From Bicyclus anynana (Eukaryota; Arthropoda; Insecta; Lepidoptera; Nymphalidae), in NCBI RefSeq assembly GCF_947172395.1, contig NC_069086.1:13982501-14046500 (forward strand): a stretch of 64,000 nt of DNA, read 5' to 3'. The stretch's first letter is position 1, and each line of letters opens with the position of its first letter. This document shows positions 23,410-34,215 of this stretch, piece after piece. Under the pieces are notes generated by a model. That model had not been told where the DNA came from. It ran no database searches and worked only from the letters and a program-made list of their open reading frames with translations. A program made the translations under genes and the position numbers.

Positions 23410-23628
23410 ATCATCATCATTAACAACCTTTAACAACCATATTCGGCTCACTATTGACCACGAGTCTCCTCTCAGAATGAGAGGCCACCACGCTGGCCCA
23501 ATGTTAGCAGACTTCACACACGTAGAGAATTAAGAAAATTCTCAGGTATGCAGGTTTCCTCACGATGTTTTTCCTTCGCCGTTTGAGACACGTGGTATTT
23601 AATTTCTTAAAATGCAATAAAAGAAATT
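23410..23628 (-). mobile_element. SINE-A, 5'-truncated, reverse orientation
   Basis: The body and 3' end are present (ATCATCATCATTAACAACC, TCTCAGAATGAGAGG, CCACGCTGGCCCAATG, CACGATGTTTTTCCTTCGCC). The tRNA-like head is missing, as expected for 5'-truncated retroposition. Confidence 0.82.
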
Positions 23629-23707
23629 AGAGATTGCAACATTCAATAACCTACATTGTTAAAAGAATAAATGTTTTAACTTATTTACTTACATAATGAA
23701 TAATACT

Positions 23708-23896
23708 AATCTATACTAATATTGTAAAGCTGAAGAGTTTGTTTGATTGAACGCGCTAATCTCAGGAACTACTGGTTCGATTTAAAAAAAATTTTCGGTG
23801 TTAGTTTTATCGAGGAAGGCTATACGCTATATATTATCCCTGAATTCCTACGGGAACGGGATCCGCGCAGGTAGAACCCACGGCGTCAGCTAGTTT
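23708..23896 (+). repeat. Dispersed lepidopteran repeat (CTATACTAATATTATAAAGC type), copy 2
   Basis: It carries CTATACTAATATTGTAAAGC, GAACTACTGGTTCGATTTAA, ATCGAGGAAGGCTATACGCT and CACGGCGTCAGCTAG, matching 2069-2282 in order. Confidence 0.7.
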
Positions 23897-24398
23897 TTAA
23901 TAAGTTTAATAATATACACAATTTTAAGGTAGTTTACAGTTACCAGTATTAGCGGTAATTTAAATTTACAGTAATTTAGGAAGTCGCTGTATAGAATTAT
24001 TAGTCTTTTATAACAATAGTTCAACGGCCGGATATTGAACCTGAGACCTCACGGATTTAAACCGCTATCGATGCTGAATTTACCGATCAAGTAGGAAATA
24101 TTTTGGAGTCATTGCCTCACTTGGTGTGATAAATACATAATAAACACATGAATAAGTGGGTGGGCCACGCTCAGTAGGTTGGCGGCGGATTACATAACAA
24201 ATGTTTTGTAATTAATCTAATTAACATAACGATGAGGAAAGCGAACAGTTATGAATAAAAACTGTGATATTAGTACTGCATAGTCAGGTTTTACTGATTT
24301 ATAAGTGGTAAACGTTACCAGGTAACGCCAGAGGTAAACAGGTATTATTTATAATATTTAGGAACAGACGTCCGGGAGCAATAAGTGGCTTATGTCAG

Positions 24399-24468
24399 CC
24401 ACTGACGATCAAGTTAGCTGACATGCCTGCAGCACTAAAGGTATGTGAGCTTACTTGATCGTCAGTGG
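24399..24468. mobile_element. Hairpin element, family F-like, 16-bp perfect arms
   Basis: CCACTGACGATCAAGT at 24399-24414 pairs exactly with ACTTGATCGTCAGTGG at 24453-24468. The loop contains GACATGCCTGCAGCACTAAA. The sequence TGTCAGCCACTGACGAT is shared with 1544-1684, so it is a short relative of that family. Confidence 0.65.
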
Positions 24469-24979
24469 CATTCCTTAAATAATAATTAATAAGATTATGT
24501 AGACAGAAATCGCAATTTTTACTTAATTTCGAGTTATAATCACCGATTGATGAATAATAGTTCATTTTCTATTCTTATAATGATATTATAATTAGTATTA
24601 TTGCGAAGAATAGGTGTCGTAATTAATTGCATAAAATCAAGTTGTATTAATTAATTGAAAATTTAAATGCACCCAACCCAAATAATATATCTTAGCTAGC
24701 TGCGTTTACAATATACTTAAATGAAACTTACGTAGGCATACGTAGGTTTATTTTCAAGAACAACGCATTTGTATACAACATTAAATTGCAATTAATAACA
24801 GTTATTCGAGTAAATCACTGATAAATCAGGTTCAACGCACGAAATGTATTCAAATGTAGAAAGCGACCGGGTGTTCCTAAAATGAGTCGTCACGATGTGC
24901 AAACACTAACGGCACAGTATACATAATTAATATCAGTAGTTTGACTACTAGAGGTCGAAACGCGAGCTATACCTACGCA

Positions 24980-25745
24980 CTATCTTCTACCTATCTTCCT
25001 ATCTTACTACCTATCTACCTATCTTAACTGTGCAATTTTTTTTTCGTGTTGAGTAAGTGCCGATGGCTCCATGTGGGACCACTACGGCGTCACCGTACGT
25101 GTTTGGGCGAGCGCAGAAGCATCGCCTGATGAGACCCGAAGGCTGAAATAAAGATAGAGGACGGAACGGCTCTCTAAGGGCGTCTCCTATGAGACTCGGA
25201 TCTCGCTTAGAGGGCCATTCGGGAAGGTGTAACCGTGATCTGAGTGAATCAGTCCGGACGCCCCCGAGATCGTGAGTTAGAAAACCCACGTCCGGGTGAC
25301 GTTAGATATCGGGGACCTCGTCTTCGCCGGCGAAGACGCTGTGTTGCTTGTGATTGTGTTGCCCGGGAACCATTGTCATGTCATCGTCTGGATCGTAAAG
25401 GACGTTTTTGGGACGCCTCTGCTTGAAGTTAGTGTTAAGGTTGGGAGTGTAGTTGCAGGCCTCAACCACTAGTTGGTTGGGATGGATGGCAGCTCTGTCG
25501 AAATAGTTTCGAGAGAGCTGTTTCATGTAACTAGCTCCTCTGCTAACGGTATCGAAGCGGTACGGTGCGGTGTTCGAGCCTCACAGATACGCACCGGATG
25601 GGCGAGGACCATAGACTATGGTGAGGACTGTGGAGCGAAGGAAGGACGCCTCATGTCCTGCTGTAAAACTGCCGAACGCGGTGCCTTCGCCAAAACAGTG
25701 TGTTGTGATCTCATTGTAATTCGATGCACATACGTCTCGCTTTGA
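24980..25745 (-). mobile_element. GC-rich block, probably a degraded LINE segment with a GATAG-rich tail
   Basis: The block 25030-25740 is far more GC-rich than anything around it (ACGCCCCCGAGATCGTGAG, TCGTCTTCGCCGGCGAAGAC, ACGGTGCGGTGTTCGAGCC). Its left border is a CTATCTTCCTATCTTACTAC run, which read on the minus strand is a GATAG-type tail as found at some LINE 3' ends. Frames of 60-92 codons exist on both strands (25011-25289 -, 25302-25526 -, 25473-25745 +), but none has a domain that I recognise. A host-derived retrocopy is an alternative. Confidence 0.35.
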
Positions 25746-25947
25746 ATATATTTGAATGTGAATATTTAAAAGCTACTGAATTAGTAAAACGTAAATTCAT
25801 TAGCTGTCTTAAATAATAAATCTTTATTTGTAAATAAATCTTATCATAGTAATAAAATATATGAAGCATATAGGTATATAGGTATTTCGTGTAGGTAGGT
25901 AACTCGAAGTTTGTAATATAAACTAAATATATGTACTTAAATTAAGG

Positions 25948-26252
25948 GTATAGCCCAGTGGATATGACTTTTACCTCCGATTCCGGAGGGTGTGGGTTCG
26001 AATTAGGTCCGGGGCATGCACCTCCAACTTTTCAGTTAAGTGCATTTTAAGAAATTAAGTATCACGTGTCTGAAACGTGGAAGGAAAAACATTGTGAGGA
26101 AACCTGAATACCAGAGAATTTTCTTAAATTTCTGCGAAAAAGTCTGCCCATCCGCATTGGGCCAGCGTGGTGAACTATCGGTCTAACCACTCTCATCCTG
26201 AGAGTAGACTCGAGCTCAGCTGTGAGCCGAATATGGGTTGATAATGATGAAA
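25948..26252 (+). mobile_element. SINE-A, full length
   Basis: The head TATAGCCCAGTGGATATGAC with GGGTTCGAATTAGGTCCGG is followed by CACCTCCAACTTTTCAGTT and CATTGTGAGGAAACCTGAAT. It ends CCGAATATGGGTTGATAATG. A one-base change and an insertion disturb the B-box (GAATTAGGTCC). Confidence 0.87.
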
Positions 26253-26520
26253 TTAAGCGTATTAAGTATGTACCTACTGATTTATTTAAATTGTCTGGGT
26301 ACCTAGGTACATACCTAAGTGTAGAAAACTAATTTCAGTTTACCTAATTAAATATTTAATTAATTATTTAAATCATTTAAAAAGAAGATAATTGTATGAA
26401 ATAACGTAGCTGTCTTACTACTAATGACCTTAGGAGTTAGGCCGCATTTAATACCTAGTTAAGAATCCTTATTTAGATGATGGTTAGTGTTGTAGTTAAT
26501 TAGTGACCGTTATGGGTACA

Positions 26521-26564
26521 TCTCATAGCTTAGACCATTCTTTTTAATGGTCTAAGTCTCATAG
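26521..26564. mobile_element. 28-bp hairpin exactly bounded by an 8-bp direct repeat
   Basis: TCTCATAG (26521-26528) is followed by CTTAGACCATT, CTTTTT and AATGGTCTAAG (26529-26556), and then again by TCTCATAG (26557-26564). The arms are perfect over 11 bp, and the duplication abuts them without a gap. This is the structure of a hAT-type insertion (8-bp duplication) reduced to little more than its termini. Confidence 0.55.
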
Positions 26565-27407
26565 CGACATTAAGGCCATAAATATATTTACAAAATCGTT
26601 TCCGAGCCAAATGTGGCAACCATAAACACTTGTCCTTACTAGAACACAATAGATTCCTATTCAATATGCATACACTTTTGAATTCTAACAGGTAGGTAAT
26701 TGCTGATACCTACGTGCACAAATAGTGGAGTGACGGATCTACCTACATGCACCTGTGGGTTGAAAAAAGTAGGACTATGAAGGTTCAATTACGCACGCAA
26801 AGACGCAAAGCAAAAACTTTGCATGCATTGAAGTTAAATTAAAGACAAACTATGATAGTCATATTTTCAGAAATCATGTACCTATGTGTCAGAGAACACT
26901 AGGTATTAATTAATATAACATCAGCTCTTGTGCTCTTGCATCTGCCATCTGAATCATCATTCCTTCGGTTTCTTTCAATACAGACAGATTGTGATGATTA
27001 AAAATGTAATATATATTTCTGTGTTGTTTTCTTTCTTCATAATATTTTTTTCATCTTCATTTTCATTTCATTCATCAATTAGTATCTGTAATAGAATAAA
27101 ATAATAGTAATGTCAGTACTACAGTACTTATATGTTATACATCTAGCGCCACCTATCGGTGATTAGAAATACTGTTATACGGATCGCGCAGTGTTTCAAC
27201 TCGATCAACTAACTGATTATTCTACTTCACGCTAGATGGCACGCTTTGTATCTTTAGTTTCTACTTTTATTATTAGCTTTATTAACAATGTCGACATAGC
27301 TTTTTATTACTAGAACTAGAAAAAGACGTCTTACTAGACGTCTAATTAAAACTTTTTCTAATATTTAAATATTTATCAATTAATTATTTATCAATGTATT
27401 TAGGTAA

Positions 27408-27608
27408 ATAAAATTGAAGTGTTTATCTTTGATTTCAAAATATCTGTGTTTTCTCAAATTCTGTTAGTAGCATAGGTAGGTACCTATTTACTCTATATCA
27501 AAACAAAAAAAATTGTCTGTCTGTCTGGGCTAATCTCTGAAACGACTGGACCAAGCGATACATGGATCTCGCGAAATTTCACGCGGACGAAGTCGCGGGC
27601 CTCCGGTA
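27408..27608 (+). repeat. Dispersed repeat (AAATAAAATTGAAGTG to ACGAAGTCGCGGGC)
   Basis: It begins AAATAAAATTGAAGTGTTTA, has TGTCTGTCTGTCTGGGCTAA and TCTCTGAAACGACTGGACC, and ends CACGCGGACGAAGTCGCGGG. Related pieces lie at 30100-30430 and about 12885-12925. Confidence 0.6.
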
Positions 27609-27894
27609 CTATAAAAATGAATAACATGATCAAATGACCGAGTTCATTAACACCGCGAAAGCCTATGTCGGTGTCAGTGCCGGTGTGGGTGTCATTGTTA
27701 GTTAATTGCTGGCTGCAAGACGGCCGCAGAATAAATAACCCGGCAATTTTGCATCTCAGTTTCCGTCAGCTCCTACGCAGTAAGTAATCATCTGCTATTG
27801 AAAAATTAACCGAGCATGTAATAAAAAATTGATCCACGTCTTTATACTTAGTTATTAAAAGCTAGTAAAAGAAGGACCGATGACATCAAATGGG

Positions 27895-28080
27895 CAAAGA
27901 ATTAGGAGCCGCTGGATGCTGGCGGCTCGAGACTTTGCAACTGTACGTTGTAGAGTCAACATCCCCTGAGGATGCTCCGGTTTCGGGGTGAAACGTACGT
28001 AGAGTATTTTGTCGGACCTGGGTGACGTTGTCGCATGGGTTCGTCGGCTTTTCGCGGATGATAGCAAAATAAATAAATCA
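27895..28080 (+). mobile_element. Penelope-like element remnant with hammerhead-like core
   Basis: CATCCCCTGAGGATGCTCCG, TTTCGGGGTGAAACGTACG and GGGTGACGTTGTCGCATGG are a block that I associate with Penelope-like retroelements of insects. CTGAGGA (27966-27972), a stem GCTCCG/CGGGGT with loop GTTT, GAAA (27990-27993) and then CGTACGTA fit a minimal type-I hammerhead core. One extra T follows CTGAGGA, and stem I is weak. No reverse transcriptase or GIY-YIG frame remains. Confidence 0.4.
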
Positions 28081-28179
28081 TTATATTATATTCATGATAG
28101 CCGCAAAGTAACGCCTGCTTCTATCCAATATTTAAACGAGACTGTTGTGTTTGGAAGTCATCGGCTGTTAAAGATGATG

Positions 28180-28440
28180 ATGGTTCTATAAGATGGTTTG
28201 GGCACGCAGAGAGGATGAATGAAAAGATTATATCAAAAGGGAAAAGGTGAGGAAATGGAAGAAGGTCATGGCGAACGTTCCTGAACCAAATCGAGTACCT
28301 TGTATAGGTAGATGAGCTTTTATGAAAGCATTGATAAGAATGGAAGAAGCAAGGGAGGTAAGCAAGTACTGTAGCAAATGGGAGGATGTGGTCCCTGTTT
28401 ACCCCTACGGTAATGAGGCGTGATGATAATGTAGGAATGA
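28180..28440 (+). mobile_element. Degraded C-terminal piece of a LINE reverse transcriptase frame
   Basis: From about 28193 the frame reads RWFGHAERMNEK, then meets a TGA, then GNGRRSWRTFLNQIE, the typical end of a non-LTR retrotransposon frame (WFGH...RM and R-R-W-x-x-x-L). Stops and indels show that it is dead. A hAT-like end (CAGTGGCGTGCAC, 28442-28454) follows directly. The 215-codon reverse frame across 28121-28768 is an accidental antisense frame. Confidence 0.5.
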
Positions 28441-28441
28441 G

Positions 28442-28510
28442 CAGTGGCGTGCACAAAGTTTTAACAAGGGTAGGCTTCATACGTACAAATTTTAAAAATG
28501 TGTATACTAC
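28442..28510 (+). mobile_element. 5' part of a CAGTGGCGTGCAC hAT-type MITE
   Basis: CAGTGGCGTGCAC is followed by AAGGGTAGGCTTCATACGTA, like the start of the element at 56191-56334. The second terminus is not found. Confidence 0.5.
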
Positions 28511-28587
28511 TAGCGAACGCTTGCGACTGTTTCCTGTGGGAAAATCGGGTTTCTTTAAATTTCTTTTCGACTGCAGACGTATTTTTT

Positions 28588-28690
28588 CTATACTAATATT
28601 ATAAAGCTGAAGAGTTTGTTTGTTTGTTTGGTTGAACGTGCTCAACTCAGGAACTACTGGTCCGATTTGAAAAATTCTATCAGATTCTAT
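28588..28690 (+). repeat. Dispersed repeat (CTATACTAATATTATAAAGC type), partial copy
   Basis: CTATACTAATATTATAAAGC, GAAGAGTTTGTTTGTTTG and GGAACTACTGGTCCGATTTG match 2069-2282. The copy breaks off after AAAATTCTATCAG. Confidence 0.65.
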
Positions 28691-29267
28691 TTGTAAAAGT
28701 CGGCTTGAAACTCGGCAGTTACACTTTTTAAATAGTACGAGCGTATTTGATGATGTGATTCGTCTCATCTACGAGAGTCAGAACTAGTCCAGGTTTTTGA
28801 TTATTTTCGAAATTCTAACGCGAACAGCCAGACAAAACAAACTATAAAGTCGCCACAAAAATCAAATTAGTTAGTTGAAAAATAAAATAAGTGTATTTTC
28901 AACTTTTCGAGCTATTAAAGTACCTATGTCTTTAGATTTCTAATGAGTAAAGGTATTTGGTAACACATAAAAAGAATAAAATGGTACGGGATATGATTTG
29001 GAAAGCTAATCTTACGTAGGATGGGTACTATTTAAATATGCTTAAATTCAATATTGACCCAAGGCAGCGGCTGGTTAGCAGTTCGAGGGCTCTGAATATA
29101 TATATTTACACAAAGCTTGGCTTCCCGTGTGAAACAATCGTTGTGCCTAGTATTTTATAACAAGATATTTTAAATTTTACTGAATAGATATTAAATTAGG
29201 ACACAATTTTACTGACGTACTCGTAGCGTCAACGAGACTTTAGTTGAAATGGTTGTAGGGGAAAGGG

Positions 29268-29495
29268 GATTTAGCTGGTGGGAGGCTTCGGCCGTGGCTA
29301 GCTACCACCCTACCGACAAAGACGTACTGCCAAGCGATTTAGCGTTCCGGTACGATGTCGTGTAGAAACCGAAAGGAGTGTGGATTTTCATCCTCCTCCT
29401 AACAATTTAGTCCGCTTTCATCTTAGATTACATCATCACTTACCATCAGGTGAGATTGTAGTCAAGGGCTAACTTGTAAAGAATAGAAAAAAAAA
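29268..29495 (+). mobile_element. SINE-B, 5'-truncated
   Basis: The body GGTGGGAGGCTTCGGCCGTG, CAAGCGATTTAGCGTTCCGG, AACCGAAAGGAGTGTGG and ACCATCAGGTGAGATTGTAG is present. It ends AAGGGCTAACTTGTAAAGAA with a short A-rich tail. The tRNA-like head is missing. Confidence 0.85.
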
Positions 29496-29617
29496 CGTAT
29501 TATGTAGTTAAAAAAACCGATCGGTCTAATATGACGTTAGGGTCATTTACTAGGGTTTCTAAACTACGATTGCCCGGCCATTTACTAGGCAGATGGCGAC
29601 TACGTTGATACACATAA

Positions 29618-29880
29618 TATGCATATCATCACGCCTCATTCCCGGAGGGATATAGGCAGACGTCATATTTTTCTATTTACTGTGCGGCCCTTGCATGTCT
29701 CCATCCATTCTCATCAATTCTGTCATAGATGTTCGTTGGTTTAGGGTAACCTTGACCTGGCATCTATTGCGAATGACTTAGATTTCATCCAGGAATAGGC
29801 GCATTGGGCTTGCTCTTCTAAATATGTCCTGCTTAAGAATCCCTTTTGGTTAATCTCCTTTTATTCAACCTCTTTATGTG
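29618..29880 (-). repeat. LINE-tail-like repeat (CATCACGCCTCATTCCCGGA)
   Basis: ATCATCACGCCTCATTCCCG, GAGGGATATAGGCAGACGTC and GCATGTCTCCATCCATTCTC recall a common lepidopteran retroelement end read in reverse, with a GATGAT-type tail at its left edge. No frame is recognised. Confidence 0.4.
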
Positions 29881-30099
29881 CCCAAACTACTTGTATGTTG
29901 ACGGACGTCTACAAATGAGTCTCAGAATCAGACAGCCAAGGATTGTGTTGTTTAAAATACCTACGGACGGCTTATTTTCAGCAGTAGACATCTATCGGTT
30001 TAAATCTTAATATAATATAGATGCGAACGGTCATTCATTAAGAACACGAAAACAGCTTGACGTATAAAGATGGCAGGGACGTAAGTTATAGTTAGTAGA

Positions 30100-30430
30100 G
30101 GTCCGCTATGAAAGGATTTTGCGATAGGGCCGGATTAAGAAGGTCTGAGGGCGGACGAAGTCATGAACGTCCGCTAGGACAATACATATAAATAAAATTG
30201 AAGTGTATGTCTGTGATTTCAAGGTTCTCAATTGCTTATAGATCTTAACACCAAACCCCAAACAAGCTTTATTAAAATTTTATCTGTCTGTCTTTCTATT
30301 TGTCCAGGTGAATTTTTGGAACGGTTGAACCGATTTTAACGAGACTTTCACTGAAAGGTAGAGGAGAGGAGGTTATGGAGTAATATATTTACTTTTTATC
30401 CCGAAAAATCTGTGGTTCCCGTCAGATTTG
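30100..30430 (+). repeat. Two adjoining pieces of the ACGAAGTCGCGGGC repeat family
   Basis: The first piece ends GGGCGGACGAAGTCATGAAC near 30174. A second starts ATAAAATTGAAGTGTATGTC near 30190 and carries TGGAACGGTTGAACCGATTT and AACGAGACTTTCACTG. They compare with 27408-27608. Confidence 0.5.
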
Positions 30431-30954
30431 TGAAATACTGACTTTCTCGTGGATGTTTTCTTTTCATAAAATGTTTCTGATTTATCGTAGGTAAAACGTT
30501 TTAAAACGCCAGTACGTGTGTACCTATGCGACTTATCTTTGTAGAGTTTTAAAATGATTCACTTTCTCCTTATAAAGCTAAGGTTTATTTTTGACTGACA
30601 TTATAATCATAGTACGTCTAGGTACTATTGCACGAACCTTATTTTCTATTTGTTGGTGTGGTAATCCAAAATTCAACACTTATTGGAAGGTTGGATCCGA
30701 AATATCTTAAACGGCACTTTAAGTATAAATATATACGTAGATAATACGAGAGCTATATCTATCTACATTCCGTAATATTTATCAAAACTCGTTTTTATAT
30801 TACCTTGGTACGCGCATCGTAAATTTGGATATTGAGAAATCTCTTACACATAGTTTTTTGTAATCAATTAGTCTGTTTGTTTGTACTGCTAGATATAGAC
30901 AAAATAATATTCGTTTAAAATATCCACTGTGTGAAGTAATATTAAAAACTTATC

Positions 30955-31110
30955 ATTATCAGCCCAGCCTTCACAGAGGTGAGGGTATTTGTAGCTTCGG
31001 CATAAGACGCTGCTCCAATATGGGTTTGTGGAATTCAGATGATAATTTATGATTTTGTAACCATTACTATCAGATGTTAATTAGACACGACTACATAACA
31101 CCTGCAACTT
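30955..31110 (-). repeat. Reverse fragment of the ATTAACATCTGATAGT element
   Basis: CACAGAGGTGAGGG, CTGCTCCAATATGGGTTTGT and ACTATCAGATGTTAATTAG are the reverse complement, with divergence, of the element at 11215-11390. Confidence 0.45.
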
Positions 31111-31144
31111 CCCTTCTAGAATTTAAACTGATTTTAAACTGCAT

Positions 31145-31250
31145 TCTTGCCAGTATTCTTGCCACCATTCCACGTGGGCATGATTTGTATAGGTATTAGG
31201 ATAAGTTAGCTTAAGTTCCTTATTGTATTCCTTCTCAACAAAAAAAAATA
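31145..31250 (-). repeat. Reverse partial copy of the CATGCCCACGTGGAATGGTG family
   Basis: CTTGCCACCATTCCACGTGG and GATAAGTTAGCTTAAGTTCC are the reverse complement of 21590-21690. Confidence 0.55.
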
Positions 31251-31364
31251 ACTGATAAATAAATACGAGTAATTCGTCGTTCAATATCTCATAGCTAGAC
31301 CCAGGGCCTCGTGGTCCGAACTACGAAGCCAAATATTCTAGCAACCAGACCAAATACTGTGATC

Positions 31365-31666
31365 TGTGATAGCCCAGTGGATATGACCTCTGCCTATGAT
31401 TCTGGAGGGTGTGGCTTCGAATCCGGTCCAGGGCATGCACCTCCAACTTTTCAGTTGTGTGCATTTTAAGAAATTAAATATCACGTGTCTCAAACGGTGA
31501 AGGAAAACATCGCGAGGAAACCTGCATACCAGAGAATTTTCCTAATTCTCTGCGTGTGTGAAGTCTGCCAATACTCATTGGGCCAGTGTGGTGGACTATT
31601 GGCCTAACCCCTCTCATTCTAAGAGGAGACTCGAGCTCAGCAGTGAGCCGAATATGGGTTGATAAC
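31365..31666 (+). mobile_element. SINE-A, full length
   Basis: The head GTGATAGCCCAGTGGATATG with GGCTTCGAATCCGGTCC is followed by the body CACCTCCAACTTTTCAGTTG, GGAAACCTGCATACCAGAGA and AAGAGGAGACTCGAGCTCAG. It ends CCGAATATGGGTTGATAAC. It is among the best preserved copies in the window. Confidence 0.9.
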
Positions 31667-32569
31667 AAACGAGACCAAATAAAAACTCAGTAGAAGTTAT
31701 CATAATAAATATCCAGTCCGTTTATTTATGCAGTCTGTGCATAGAGTGTAGTAAAATGGTTGACTCGAAGCGACTGCGAAATGCAAATACGACGTATTCG
31801 AACCGGTTACTGTAGAGATAAGCAGCTCGTGTGATAGCTGATAGATATCTGTGCGCTGGGATTTGATTAGCAAAGCGCATTGTGCCCACCCCTATGTTAT
31901 GCGATAATGGTCACAAAAAACCGACGACATCCTTTGATAAAACGCTCTGTCCCCCAGCAGTTGTCTAGGATTGTAAATCAACGATCAAAATTTTATGAGG
32001 GGCATCTGTTTCTATTTTGTATGGCAATGTTAACCCCAATGTATCATAGTTTCAAATGTAGCAACGGTTTAGACAAGAATTCTCACGTCTGCGTCTTCGC
32101 AATAATTTTGATGGCACATCTGGAAATGTTTGTTCGTTGACACTATTTAAAGCTCATTGGCATTAAAAGCTCAATGACTGTAACTTAATACATCTGATAT
32201 GACAATTTGTGTACCCATTTTAAGAAATAAAATTAAAGAAAGAAGTGCAATCGAGTTTATTAAACACAATCATCTACCCAAAGATTTTATAATAGGTGAA
32301 AAAAGCGGCTAATTGTCTTAATTTCATAGTAAACTACGATATTTAGTTAAATAAAAAATACTGTATACAAGTCAAATATTTTGAGTTATGTGTTCAGGAA
32401 CTGTAAAAAGAAAAACTGTATACACATTAAAATATAATGGAATTAAACACAAAATTGTGAATGTGTGCGCTCAGTGGAGTAGCTAAATTCGGATCATTTT
32501 TTGCGATGACTTTGTAGGCACAAAACATATCTGTAGTATAAAATATCGTTGCATGTACCATACCTTAAA

Positions 32570-32640
32570 TTATAAGTATAAAAAAAACATACATACAGCC
32601 GAACGTAGAACCTCCTCCTTTTTGGAAGTCGATTAAAAAC
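32570..32640 (-). repeat. AACCGACTT-GGAGGAGGTTCT block, reverse
   Basis: ACATACATACAGCCGAACGT, GAACCTCCTCCTTTTTGG and AAGTCGATTAAAAAC are the reverse complement of 57244-57300. The block lies directly against the foldback element starting at 32641, so the two may form one composite element. Confidence 0.6.
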
Positions 32641-32983
32641 TTTTTAAAAAAAGCTTTTATTTAAACGCTCTAAAAAGAAGAAAATATTTTTTTCTTTCAA
32701 CATTTTAACTATCAACTTAAATCCTCATTATGTACAACTTAAATGATAATAAAAGTTTGTCGCGAGGATTAATTATCTATCAGCATTAAGTTAAAATTGG
32801 AAATATAATAAAGTTACTAGATCAATTTACATAATTAAATTGGTACTAGTTTATTTTCAAATTGCGCGACAAGCTTTTATTATTTTAGTTGTGCATAATG
32901 AGGTTATAAGTTGATAGTTAAAATGTTGAAAGAAAAAAATATTTTCTTCTTTTTAGAGCGTTTAAGTAAAAGCTTTTAAAAAA
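32641..32983. mobile_element. Foldback element with arms of about 120 bp
   Basis: Bases 32641-32764 and 32865-32983 are inverted copies of each other with scattered differences. Shared blocks are AGCTTTTATTTAAACGCTC, AAAAAGAAGAAAATATTTTT and TTTAACTATCAACTT, ending at GTCGCG. The loop is about 100 bp of AT-rich sequence. Nothing in it is coding. Confidence 0.8.
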
Positions 32984-33239
32984 GCACACCTACTGATCGG
33001 TTTTGAAGGTAAATAAAGCTTAAAGAAAAAACGGTCTACAGCTAGAAGTATCTAAGTTGTAGATAAATTTGAGTTTTCTTTATTGTTCAAATTGCACACA
33101 ATCTTTCCAAGTTAAGGTGCTTCGAAGCTTGTACTCGCTAATATAAGGTAATGATCCAAAATGTCATGAATATGTAATTGGTCATGTCTTGTACGCGAAC
33201 GTGATGGTCTCTACCAAGCGATTGTTAACGGTGTTGCAT

Positions 33240-33560
33240 TTGGCGAGCATCTGCTTAGTGCTTACAGATGAGCGACTCATGCGCCGGGTACAGTTGGCAT
33301 GGCATTCGCCCTGTACTCCGTGTACCAGTCAGGCGGACGGTTGAGTCGTGAGTCGGTCTCGGTACCAGTCCCAGTCGGGCCGAGTGCGACCCGTCACGCG
33401 CACCGCTCCACGCCGCGTGCTCGAATATAACCGAAACATTCGAAATTCGAATAAAGCCGCGGTAAAAGTTGTGACATAATTATTGTGTACAAGTGTCAGT
33501 TTAGTGTTGGTATCGCACGATTGAGTTTTAGCAATAAATTAACTACGGTCGCCGTCCCGC
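33240..33560 (+). promoter_or_regulatory. GC-rich promoter-like island, possible additional first exon
   Basis: Within AT-rich DNA this stretch holds GTCAGGCGGACGGTTGAGTC, CCCAGTCGGGCCGAGTGCGA and CCGTCACGCGCACCGCTCC. It is followed by an initiator-like GTGTCAGTTTAGTG at about 33494-33507. It matches no repeat family in the window. It lies 4.5 kb upstream of the large coding exon on the same strand. A promoter, non-coding first exon or enhancer is possible, and no convincing donor site was found directly after it. Confidence 0.35.
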
Positions 33561-34215
33561 AATCGTTCATTTTCAATTATATTACTGGGCAATTGGGGAA
33601 AATATTGGGGATTGGGGTTTATTTTTATTTAACTTAGCGTGCTTTACGAATTACTTAGACAAAATTTAGTACTCTTACTTTTCTAATAACTGGAAATGCA
33701 AAGGAGATGTTTTTAATTTTGACGCAGTGTGAATAAACTATAATGCCAATTTTATTTATTAAACCCTGCAATGGAACCTTATTACCTTTGATGGTCAAAG
33801 ATCAATAAAAGAAACAGAAAACCATTAGCAGTTTTAAGTCATTAAGTTAGTTGATTAGTTACAAACCTGGTTTATAATCCTCAATAAGTCCGTTGCAAGT
33901 TTCGAATTTACCGGTCATGCCTTTGGCTTGAAGGCACTTTCGAGTCAAATCTCTCGGGAATAATTCCATAATGTCTATCTCCGAGGCCAACTTTCCGATA
34001 CAGTGTTCATGGAATTACTATTCAGATTGCATTCGGGGCAGGAAACCTGTAGCAATCGTTCTTCAGAAATTACTCATGTTTTAGATAGATGCATTACTTC
34101 TCTATGCGGTTTGATTGTCTATTCTCTTATAATAATTTCATGTTTATTTATATTTGATGGTTTACAAAAAAGTATTAATATTTTAAGTTTACAATACTAA
34201 TAATGAATATTAAAT

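Noticed and set aside
28121..28768. Reverse-strand open frame of 215 codons
   Set aside because: It lies antisense to a dead LINE piece (28180-28440), a MITE end and a retroelement tail. Its translation has no domain and crosses element borders, so it is accidental.
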